Assembly (NCBI RefSeq): GCF_024763615.1 | Contig: NC_077222.1 | Location: forward strand, 71,362,001-71,426,000 | Source of the DNA: Phlebotomus papatasi | Lineage: Eukaryota > Arthropoda > Insecta > Diptera > Psychodidae | DNA length: 64,000 nt | Reading direction: 5' to 3' | Shown: one piece after another, positions 21,025-33,000 of the stretch | Position numbering within the stretch: the stretch's first letter is position 1 | Layout: the number at the start of each line of letters is the position of its first letter | Notes under the pieces: generated by a model | What the model saw: the letters and a program-made list of their open reading frames with translations, nothing else | Databases searched by the model: none | Told to the model about the DNA's origin: nothing | Position numbers and translations under genes: made by a program

Positions 21025-24000
21025 ATGACTTTTGAAAGATACAGAGGTAAGAAAATTATCCGGAAACCTTCCTAATTTTCCCATATGGAACATTCATAAC
21101 CTTACATTTGGGGAGGTGAAGATTATTTTTAAACGCTCTCTCCATATCTTTCTAAGCCACGTGGGGCTTTTCCTATCACGAGAAAACTTGTAATAGATTT
21201 TAAAATTAGAATAACTTGAATTGCAAAGCCTACTCTTTGCATTCCAATTGGTGCTAGGAGAAAGTGAGAGTATTCCCCTGGAGAACAAAGTAGGTCCAAA
21301 ATGCCAGAGAAGGACCTTCAGATTGTTCACCATTCCAGTGGAACAACAAAATCCAGTTTTAGTTCAGTTGCATAACCAGTTTCTATATAGTTTTTCATCT
21401 GCAAACTTTTAACATACTTCACACATTCTGGACATAGACTTCTCTTTCTCTTCTTCATTCCTCCATTCTCCTTCGTCTTTGCTGAACATGCACAATATCT
21501 CGTGGAATTTGTTGGGGAATCATTTTGGAGTTCTTTCTTTTATCAGAGAACGATCGAGAATGATGGGAATGGAGGAGAGTGACCAAAAAAACCATGAATT
21601 GCACTGTTTTTTTTTGTTTGTGGGAATGGTGGTGAGAAAAGTGATTAGAACGGACAAAAAAAAGAACCTCATATATAGGCTGTTATCAGCAACTCTCCAC
21701 CACTGGGCTGATAAGGAATTAAATAAGGCAACAATAGAATTTGACCTGCTATCAATATGTTTGTTGGTTTTATTTTTAATTCACTTATGTATATATTTTC
21801 ATTATGGAAATCGATCCGATTGAATGTGATGATAAAGTCCTCTTCTGGTTCACCGAACACTATTTCAATTGTGCTTCGATGTGTGTTTAATTCGCGGAGG
21901 AGAGGGTTGAATGGATTCAAGATGGATAAGTCCATATAGCTTATTGCCAGGAATGATCATTTTATTGGTTACATTGAGAAAGATAAAGGAAATATTTTAG
22001 GTAATTTAAAAACATTAAAAACCTACACGTACTTTATTGAACTGTATTAAAATTTTCCCTGTTCTATAATTCAGACTTTAAAATTGAAAAGCACCAGGAA
22101 CTTCTCACCAGATTGAATAAATTAAATGAAAAACACTGTGGAATACTCGGATTCATAAATTTATTAATAATTTAACAGTCTCTTTAAATATGTTTTAAGT
22201 TAAAGGTGTCTAAAGACCTCTACACATTGGAGCAGATTTCATAAAAAAAATATTTCAAAAAAAATTGAAATAAGACTTTCAATTTTTGATGAAATTTTTG
22301 AAGAAAAATACAGTTGCACGTTCTTTATTGAACTGTATTAAAATTTTACCTGTTCTATAATTCTGACTTTATGGCTCTGGCACACCTTTTAGATCAGGAA
22401 AATTACATAAAGTCAAAATTCGCATCCCTGTCTTTCTCAAAACTATTGCATATGTCTATCTCACTCTTTTGCACTCTTCTTCTTATTTTAAACATCACAA
22501 CAAATTCAATTTAGCACAAACGAATTTCAAGTTCGAGGGAATAAGATAGACATATGCAAAACTTTTAAGAAAGAAAGGGATGTAAATTTTGATTTCATGA
22601 AATTTTACTGATCTAAAAGGTGTGCCGGAGCCATTAAAATTGAAAAGCGACAGGAACTTCTCACCAAATTGAATAAATTAAATGAAAAACACTTTGTGTA
22701 ATGCTCAAATTCATAAATTTATTAAAAATTTAACAGCTGTTTTAAATATGTTTTAAGTTAAAGGTGCCTAAAGACCTCTACGCGTTGGAGCAAAGTTCAT
22801 AAAAAAATATTTCAAAACAAAAAAAAATTGAAACTTTCAATTTTTGACGGATTTTTTGAAGAAAAATACAGTAGTCTCTCAAATCTGAATCTCCCAAATT
22901 CGAACGATGTGCGACGTTTGAATTCAAAATGTCAATTATGGGGTTATGTTAAAAAAAATCGTATTCTGGATGAATGAAAATCATATTTATGTGCACGGTA
23001 AAAAATTTCGGCACATATTTGTTCCAAAAATTAGCTCGTCCACGGACACCATAATTTTTGGCATAATCTTGTTCATTTTACGAGACTCAAAAAGATACCC
23101 AATATTAATAACGAATTTGTTTCAAAATGTAGCTCGTCCACGGACACCGAAAATTTTTGGAACAAATTTGTACCTTCTAGGAGGAACAAAAACATACCCA
23201 ATATTAGTAACGAATTTGTTCCAATAAATAGCTCGTCTAGTACAAAATCGTATCCGTCTTCCTCTCACACTCAGCCACCAGTCACCGAAGCGGAGGACGC
23301 CAAATCTGTGGCAATTTTCGTACTACATTGTTTCACATTTTTAATTCGAGATTCCCTTCTCCTGCTGCCAGTACTCGCATATGATTTCGTCATGCACGCG
23401 TCTGTATAAAGCACTCTTAAGTTGATTTTTATTTGATGTTCCTTATAAACTTTCACCACCGAAATCCATCTCGAATGAAGTATAGGCCTTAACTGTAAGA
23501 CGAAATCACTTACACGAATTTGTTCCCGACAATGGGAACAAAAAGATTCCCCATATGAGAAACAATTTCGTTCCAAAAATTACCTCATCCACGGACACCG
23601 AAAATTTTTGGAACAAATATGTTACAGACGTAGGAATAATATTGTTATAAAAAATATGTACTAATTTGTTCCTGACAGTGGGAACAAAACAGCCGAATGC
23701 TACAAATTCTGTTCCAAATTTCAGGAACAAATTTGTATAAAACGAAATCAACTCAAATTTGTAGACATTCCACTGTATCAAAACGGTTCTAAATGAATAC
23801 TTTAACAAAATTATAACTGCACTTCTTTATTAACAAAATTATAACTGCAAATATCTTTTTAGGTGCAAATCGATTCCAAAAAATGTGTTCCAAGGTAAAC
23901 TTGTTCCAATATTTTGGTCAGTGTCAAAAAGTTTTTACCGTGTGGTTCTTCCTGAATGTTTACATAGATTATTATCGTATAAAATGAAAAGAAAGTACAG

Positions 24001-27000
24001 TAGACTCTCTCTCAATCGGGAATATGGGGCAAAATGTCATCCGGTTTAGCGATAGAATTGAGCGTCAAAGCCTTTGTAAATTCCACAAAAAGCGCCCAAT
24101 TATAAAGAATCACGATAAAATAGGAAGAACTATTGTGAATTTGAGCGAATTAGCTTCATAATTAAACGTGAAAATTGTCAACAAAATTTGTCGCCCGATT
24201 GAAAAAGAGCCGATTGAGTGAGAGTCTACTGTATGTTACCGCTCAGACTTGTGAGAAAGTACAGGAATTTGATGCAAAGTATAATTTAACTCTTTCGTCT
24301 CTTTTGGGACTCTAGTACCCAAAGAAGCATATGAATATTCTATGAAAAACAATGTTTTTTAATTATTCAGAATTTATAAAAATCCGATTCTTGTGGATGA
24401 TTATAAACTATAAGGATGTCCAAATGTGAGATATTTTTTGTACGACCTCAATTAATTCCTGAGCTTAGATATTTTTGATTAAAAATTGTGAAATTGGCTT
24501 GCAGCATATGCTGCGGTCCGGAAAGAGTTAATCTCACAATGTTCTAACAATTTTTTTCAAAATAGTTCTTCTCCATTTCGACGAAAATTTTTCATAATGT
24601 ATAGAGGCCTTTAAGGACGAAATGCAATTTTCTATTTTCCTGTTGTTCATATACAATAAAGAGAAACAGGAAACTATAAAACAAGTAAAGTAATTATTTT
24701 TGCTCCACATAGTGAATAAAAATAATTTCTAATCTACTTTATACCTATTTTTTAATGAGCAACACAGGTGTGTGGCATTTGGATGAAAATATAGTTACAC
24801 AACCTGCTTATAAAATTAAAGATTTATAGAATTTTAGAATCTAAGAGAAACTAATATTTAAAATAATAATATTAAAACATTTAGCCGTACTCACTATGGC
24901 GCTGTTATCTTGTAATATCGTTATCTCGTTATCTCGTTGTGTTCTCGTAATAGCCGTACTCACTATGGCGCTGTTATCTTGTAATATCGTTATCTCGTTA
25001 TGTTCTCGTAATGTATTTTATAAATGAAAAATTATAACAAGATAACAGATTACGGAGATTACGAGATAACAACGCCATAGTGAGTACGGCTATTACGAGA
25101 ACATAACGAGATAACGATATTACAAGATAACAGCGCCATAGTGAGTACGGCTATTACGAGAACATAACGAGATAACGAGATAACGATATTACAAGATAAC
25201 AGCGCCATAGTGAGTACGGCTAATATATTTTAAATATTATAATAATATTTAAAACAAATTTGACCAACCAAAATCAAATTTTTATTTTACTTGCAATCGT
25301 CTTAGACTATGTTCATTGTTCATAAATTAGGCACATTTTTATTAGAATTTACTATTTTTACTGAACAATTTTTAATATTTTACTGATCATTTGTTTTCAT
25401 TGTTAACATTTGTTTTTTTTTTTATTAGGATTTTTAATTTTAAAACAAACTTCATAATATCAAAGCTGAAATGAAAATGTTAAACTTTTTTAAGTTTCCT
25501 TTAATTTTAAAGTTAAATTTGATGAAATATTACATTAGATGATTATATTAGCCTCAGAACAGAAAATCTTTAATTTTTACAAAGTATAATATACTTCAAT
25601 CCCTAAGCTTTCTTAGATTTCCACTCTTTAGAAATTAAGGCCAATTTATGAATATACTGGTTTATGTTTTACAAATGATTTTAAGCAATTCTTACTTTTT
25701 TTAGTGCTTTTAATTATTTAAATAATTTAAAGATTTTTTTTTCATTTTCGATTAGTTTGATTTATTGCAAAAAGAATCATTAAAATACGCAAAAGTAATT
25801 TGGGATATGAAAACCATTAACGCGATTCTGTGTAATAATAAAAGCAAAGTGATACGTCATTAATGCTCAATGTGATAATGTAATGCAAAAAGTTAACTTA
25901 ATAATCATTTCGCTTTTATGATTACATAGAATTGTATTATAAGTGGCGATTTAATTGAAAAATATATATACCATATTATTTAATGCATAGATTATGATAT
26001 ACGTATAATATTTATTTATTCTAATTGATATTATAATCTCTTTCTCATTGTGACATGATATTTATCGGTTAATTTTAGTTTTATATAAATAAATTACAAA
26101 ATTTTCAATTTTTCAATTTATTGTTACACTTTTAGTGTCTTACAAATCCATAGATCTTACTTAAAACTATACAATTCATTTTTTTTTTGTTGCAACTGAT
26201 TCTCTGTCTTCAAAGCGGTATATCACTAACTTTTTGAATTCTTTAAATTGAACATTTTCAGTTAAATTTTTAAGTTTGCTCCGGTGTTCGTTTTATTTTT
26301 TTAATATTTACATATTGAGATCCTTTTAGTATTCCAAAAATTATTACCAACATTTCTTTTGTCGATTTTCTATTGCTTGTTTTGGAACAGAACATCTAAC
26401 TTCAGCCGTCCTTGTTTCAATTTAGGATCATTTATAGTTACGTACTTTGAAATATTCTTTCGATATAGTTTTTGGTTCTGTGGCACCACTTCTCCAAATA
26501 GATTTTTCATATTGAATTCTTTTTGTAAATTCAGTTGTACTTGGTCATTTCGTTCATTTTAGCTGTTTACGGTTATGAGCAATTATTTATTTAACAATGC
26601 ATAGGATAGAATAACCTAATTCAGAACTTGATCTAATTGAGAATTCTTCAAAACTCATATGGGTATGTAAAATTTTTCCTTAATAACCATTATAAAGTTT
26701 TTCTATATTTTCTCCGTTTCGAAAGAAATCATACATGTGCTAGTACATTTTGTATGGAAAATGTACGACTGTTTTCGGAACCGAGGTAGTATTATCTATG
26801 ACACAATCATATTTTCTGATCCCTTGCACTCTAGATAAATTGAAATTCCATCCATATTGATAAGTTTTAATTAAAAATGTTCCTATTTTGGAGCAGATTC
26901 TGAATTAGGCTATTCTACTCTAGTTGCACTTTGATCTTTAGATACGAAAATATGAATTTCTTCAATAATTTTGGCGGTGAATGTTCCCTGTATGGATAAT

Positions 27001-30000
27001 CTTCAATGCTTATACGGGCTTCAGACCTAAGTCTTAGCCATATAGATTAGCCTCTTTAATTTTTTATCAGTAAAGAATTTTTGGAAAATTTGGACTTAAC
27101 ATTGGAGTATTAAGAGCAAATGATGAATTACATTCTGAAAAACCAATAACATTAATTGCTATTTAGGATTTTGAAACCTTAGGGCCTCTACACACTAAAA
27201 GCAATTTCTTTAAAAAATGCCTTTTTAAAGAAAATTTCCCCTATCCTTGTAGGCAGAAACGTCAAAATATATTTAAAAAAGGCAATTTTTGACGAAAATT
27301 GCTTCTAGTGTTTAGACACCATCATGTCGGCTTCACAGTTCACACTGGAGGTTTAGCCCAGTTCCCGAAGGTATCAAAAATCTAAATAACAAGCAATTTT
27401 AATGATTTTTCAAAATCTAATGGATAATTTGCCCTTATGTCCAATTCTAAATAACAATTTCCTAAAAAATCGTGCCTGATAAGGAATTAGAGGAGTTAAG
27501 CCAGATGGCTAAGCCTTAGGTCTGAAGCCCGTATTAGGGAACTGGGTTAAACCTCTAGTCTAAAGACCGCTTTACAGACGATGTTTAAACTCCGTTGCGT
27601 TGCTTGGATCAGTAACTGCTCTGACTTCATTTCCTTATATTTGCTATAAACGACTGTTTGACTACTGTTTGCAAACAAATCATTGTTTCTAAAGGAGTAA
27701 GTGCCTCTTATGGGTGACTTAATCCTTTAGAATCAATGATTTGCTTGAAAACAGTCGTTTATAGCAAATATAAGGAAATGAAGTCAGAGCAGTTACTGAT
27801 CCAAGCAACGCAACGAAAGGATATACTTGAGTTTAAACATCGGGTCCCGGTCAAAATCCCGAAAGCCAAAATCCCGAATTCTTAAAAGTGTCATAGCTAC
27901 TCCCACGATCGCACCCGCGCTTTCTGGAGGCAAAGGGAAATCTTCTGTGTCTTGGAAAATTATTCTAAACATTTTCCCTCATATAACTTCATCCCTTTCA
28001 AGATTTTGAACATTCGGGATTTTAGCTTTCGGGATTTTGGCGTTCGGGATTTTGGCTTTCGGAATTTTGGCTTTCGGGATTTTGGCCTTTTCGGGATTTT
28101 GGCTTTTGGGCTTTTGGCCTTTTCGGGATTTTTGCGTTCGGGATTTTGGCCTTTTCGGGATTTTGGCTTTCGGAATTTTGGCTTTCGGAATTTTGGCGTT
28201 TGGGATTTTGGCTTTCGGGATTTCGATTTTGGCTGCCATCGCCTCTAATCTATTTACCATCTTGAAATGAACTTTCATTGCCTTTAATCCAGTTTGACTG
28301 AAATAAGAATTAATCACTGACACGTAATCTTTAATTTGAGGTGGTATGATAAGAAATAATTTGCCAGATGAGAATGAAATCAATTCATAACCGTCTGTAA
28401 TGTATTCTTCTATTCATTTAAAAATGCCGCTATTAAAACTTTTCAATCGACTTGTAAAATCTAAAAATGACTGTGTTCCTTTTTGCACCGGCTGTACCAT
28501 ATTAATTTAATTAATATGATATTTAATATTGAAACCACAATAGTTGTGATTTGTAACAGTTACAGCAAGAAAGCTACGATAAATTCAAGGAATTGCTGTT
28601 AACGCTGCTGACACATCAATTTGTTCTTTGAATGGTGGGAGTTAATCTTCCTAAATATTAATATTCACACATGGAACATTCGTCAGCATATAGGGTCTTT
28701 TTGATTAATGAACAGAGATGGATTAACATGTTATAAAAGACGTTCAATAGATGATGGTTGTGTTGCAAAAAGAAAAAAGAAAAACAAAAACGGGATGCTT
28801 ATAGATAGCTCATCCCTATTTTTGAATTTCATATGAACGATTTGTTCAATTTAAATGCAATATATATATACATTATATATATATCATATAAATGGGAATC
28901 TTTGCAATCCAGGAACCGGGATTTTTTTGTAAGGGTGAGATATATAGCATTTCCCAGTGCCATGCTAAAATGTCGGAAGAATATATGCGCAAGCGTTAAA
29001 AATCCCCTTACAATCCTCCTTTATTGCTGATGAATTGTCGCTTTTCCGCATTTATTTTCATGGTGATTTTCACTCGCAAAGGAATTTTTTAAAAGGAAAA
29101 AATTTTGAGTTATTGTGTTGTTAAAAGCTCACCATGTTTAGGGGGGGGGTTGTGGGCGAGGAGAAAATGTACCTGAATGACTTTCTTTTATGTGCAAATA
29201 AACACTGACGCAAGGACATATTTATACTCTTACTGGGGGTGAGCTCGAAAATAAGCGTGAAGCACGGCGAAGCAATGGAAATGGGGGGATGAAGAATATG
29301 TGAGTGTGTATATGTGTGAGGAAAAAGGCTATGTTGGAGAGAACTTTCCGGGCTCCACATTCATTTCCAGCTGCTGCAGTGCAGTTCATTGAATAGCTTT
29401 GAGTCTGTACGACGTATTCTGTGCTAAGAATCTATAACCATATAGCACGATAGAGAGTTGTGCTATAATTTTTCCTAGGGTATTGAAGGAGGAAATTGAA
29501 AAATTGATAATATCCTACCAAAGAGTATCTATATATGTGCAGTATATTTGACGGCTAGAAAAAAGAAAAGTGATTGATAAATTTGGATAAGAGAGTTTCT
29601 GAATTTGGTGTTATAAAAGGCAAATTTTCATGCGAAATTCTCTCAAACGCGAGATTCACAATTTAATATACATTCGTGAAGTGAAAACTCATTTTATTGA
29701 TTTGTGTCTCTCTCGGTAGAGGCTTTCAATTCCTCTTCCATTGTGTAGTCGTGTCTGGATAGTCCCTTTGTAACTGATAAATAAAAGTCTTTTTCGTGGT
29801 TGTTTGATATTTATTTTAAATTTTGTTTCTAACAAAATCTGTAAAACATTTTTAAATTGAAGGAGGAAAAGCAAGTGAAAGAATTTTTAATTTTGGAATT
29901 GCAGTGAAATAATTGTGTGATTGGATAGGGAATTAGAGCATACATAAAGGAGAGAGAAAGAGAAAAATAAAATTAAAATCGAGACATTTTCCAAAGGTTT

Positions 30001-33000
30001 TTCTTACTGTGGTGTATTATTTGTTCGAGAGATTGCAAGGAAGAAGAGTAGAAAAGAGGCCGGTGGAGGCTGTGTTGAGCAAGAAAAATTAATTAAATAT
30101 CGTATAATTTGTGTGATATTCCAGTTGGGAAACGTTACACTGAGGTCGACAGAGAAACGCAATTTAGCGCTCCATCTTATGGTGGGCGCTCCATTGCCGG
30201 AAGCACCCGGCATTTTCTACGGTGAGTCTTCTTCTGGTTTTGCTGAAAAAAAACCTATGAACCATTTTTCTTTTATTTTACTAACTTTAGTAGAAAGGAC
30301 TATACAAAATGTCATTCAACGTTATTTTCCGTATACAGAGATTGGTCATTCCCTTTTTAATTTTCTTGAATTTCCGGAAGATGAATGACTCTCATTAAGC
30401 CATTTAATGAGGCTAAATACTATGATCTAGCTTTTATTCCTTTGTTCATTGCCTTTACACAGGATCTCCTTCTCACACTCTCACATCCTCTATATGAGGC
30501 GGAAGCGAGACTTCCTTATATCACCCGAATATTTCCTTTTTGGTCATTGATTTTCCCATCACCTTTTAGTTTTATCTCAGTTAAAATGTTTTTTTTATAT
30601 ATAGAAGTAATTGATGATGTGAGTAAGGTGAGAAGTAAAAAAAAACAGCCACCCACCAACGAAGTTTTCTCTCTCTTTCCTATTGTAAATCGAACCCTTG
30701 ACAGGAGTAATAGAGGGAATATTATAGGATTGTCCTACTTGGTCTGTGGCTTTTGCTCTTCACAGTGTGTCTATAGTTTCCTTTCTGTCTCTTTCCATTT
30801 TTCCTTCGTATAACCGAAGGAGAAGGATTCTATATAGTATCAGTGTACCAGAGTTGTTAAGAGGTCCGATGTGAGAGGATATGCTCAAAGAGAGTAAGAC
30901 TGTGTCAGGGAGAAAAGCTACACGAGCCACTATCTCCATTTTCCATAACAATGTACAATATATATATACTTTAAGCTGTCTGGATGGGTTTCTCTATATG
31001 TAAAGGTAGTAGGGGAAAAGGAATATATACAGTCAAGGGACTTGACGGATGAGTTTGGGGGTTAGGAATGAGGAAAGGGCATTGGAAATTGGGCTGAGAC
31101 TTGGGAAACAGTAATAAATTTGTTATGAAGAGAATAAGTAAAAAAGGGGCAAAATGTATGACACATGCCATATCAAGGAGGTACTTGTCCATAGATAGGT
31201 TACTAGAAAACTCTCGTGGGGGTAGAAAATGGTGTGAAGAACTTTGTTTTACTATGAAGTAATACTATATAAAAGAGATTATAATGATATCGTGATCAAA
31301 AAACTCTACTTGCTAGTATAGGAGGACTGGAGCTTTTGAGACAGACAAATTTTCTTTTACAAATTTGAGGTGACAGATAACTTATTTTCGATACTATCGA
31401 CTGTCGATTCTGAAAAATTTTAACGATAGCAGGACATCCTGTAACTAATACAGATATTTATAAACAGTCACATCCTTTTAAGAATGTCACAATGAATGGC
31501 TCAGCAATGCGTAAAAAGTCGACATTCACTTAATCTAAAAGATATAGACTTATCGATACTATCGATTCGATAGTGTCAAAAAGTTATCATTCCAGCCCTG
31601 TTTTAAAATGGATATACAATCTGTAGTAAAACTAAGCATGCGTGTTCTTTTTTGTATATTCAAATTATCTTAGCCTAATTTTTATTTTTGAATATTTTTA
31701 ATTTTTCATCATAAAACCTGCGACGATTTAGAGAAAACTGTGGTAGTAAAGTATACAGTATTTTCACTGTACAGAAAAGAATATTTCGCAAAATTGTTCG
31801 TAAATGTTTGTAAAATCTTACTGGGTGCTTACAAAATGCTCGTAAAATAACCCACTAAAAGGTTTGTAAATTTTTGTATTATTTCACAAATATTGTTTGT
31901 AATATGATCACTTGACGAGCATTTTTGTTCTCTTACAAACATGTGTTCATTCATGCTCGTAAAGACACAGAAAAATGCTCGTAAAATTTTGTCCGTTGTT
32001 CGTAAAATTTTGTCAGACAAACAAAATGTACGGCGAAATGCTCGTAAAAGAAGAAAAAATGTTTGTCAAGTGTTCATGTTACGAACAATGTTTGTAAACA
32101 AATACAAACTTTTACGAGCTTTTTAATGGGTTATCCTATTTACGAGCATTTCGTAGCTCCCCAGTAGGAATTAACAAACATTTACGAACATTTGCGTTTG
32201 ATTTTTTTTTTTGTGTAGTGTAGATGTAAAAGCTTTTATACATCGTAAGAGATTTTTATCAAAATGGAACAGCAGCATAGTATAATTTTTTAATGAATTT
32301 AACTATAGAAATTGAGATTAACATTTTTTAAGGAATTAATAATTTATAGGGGAGACGGGCAAAAAATCACAAATCGAAAAATTCAAAATTCAATATCTTC
32401 CAAGGTAAAAAAGATAGCGGCTCGAATTTTTTTCTATAGATAGTCTCCATAGACCTTCTTCAATGTCGTATGTTTCTTAGAATTTGAACAAGGAATTTAG
32501 AAAATAAAAAATATCGAAATTTATGCCCAATTTTTGAAATATTTTCGTGCAGAAGATATCAATTATTAGCTACGTATATTAAATTTGATGCACTACTGGT
32601 AAATATTTCCCAAATTATCTGGATATTCTTTGAATACGAATCCGCTATCTATTTTAGAATTTTACAAAGATATTCTTTTCTCCAGAAATCTTTTTTATTA
32701 AAAACGACCACTTGGGGTAAAAAGTAACAAAAGCTATGGAGCAAAAAGTAATAAAAAGCGAAGCAATTTCTGATGTCTCACGGCGAAAAGAAACGTCAAT
32801 GCCATGTCTCGCTGCTTGTTGTTACCATTGGTCAAACGATTTGCAGTCTTTTGTGTTTTTTTTTCTAAAATAGCTTAAAAAGCGCTTTCCTCGTTTTCTC
32901 ACTTTTCTCGCAAAGAAAATGGTGTTTTACAAAGGTGTATATTAATAAATTTTCTATGAAAAAATGTCCTCTAGGTATTTACGGAAGCCCGTAATGAAGC

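Larger units (their letters stand above)
22869..24570. mobile_element. MITE family G, copy 2, split by three later elements
   Basis: Begins CAGTAGTCTCTCAAATCTG after TA. Its segments 22869-22993, 23943-23997, 24232-24289 and 24528-24570 align in order with the reverse complement of copy G1 (50712-51040), including CATTATTATCGTATAAAATG-like sequence. Elements H, E1 and I2 fill the gaps. The far end has drifted, so the right boundary is approximate. Confidence 0.75.

Noticed and set aside
21479..21823. 114-codon plus-strand open frame with a hydrophobic end
   Set aside because: No codon bias or family resemblance; an overlapping frame on the opposite strand is equally open.
23271..23808. Overlapping 100-codon minus-strand frames
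   Set aside because: They lie within transposon H, across its internal repeats, and show no transposase motif.
27979..28383. 134-codon minus-strand open frame rich in KAKIP repeats
   Set aside because: Entirely produced by the GGGATTTTGGC minisatellite; the opposite strand is open as well.
30385..30813. 142-codon plus-strand open frame
   Set aside because: Composition is that of AT-rich translated noncoding DNA, with no splice sites or recognisable domain. It lies in the proposed intron.
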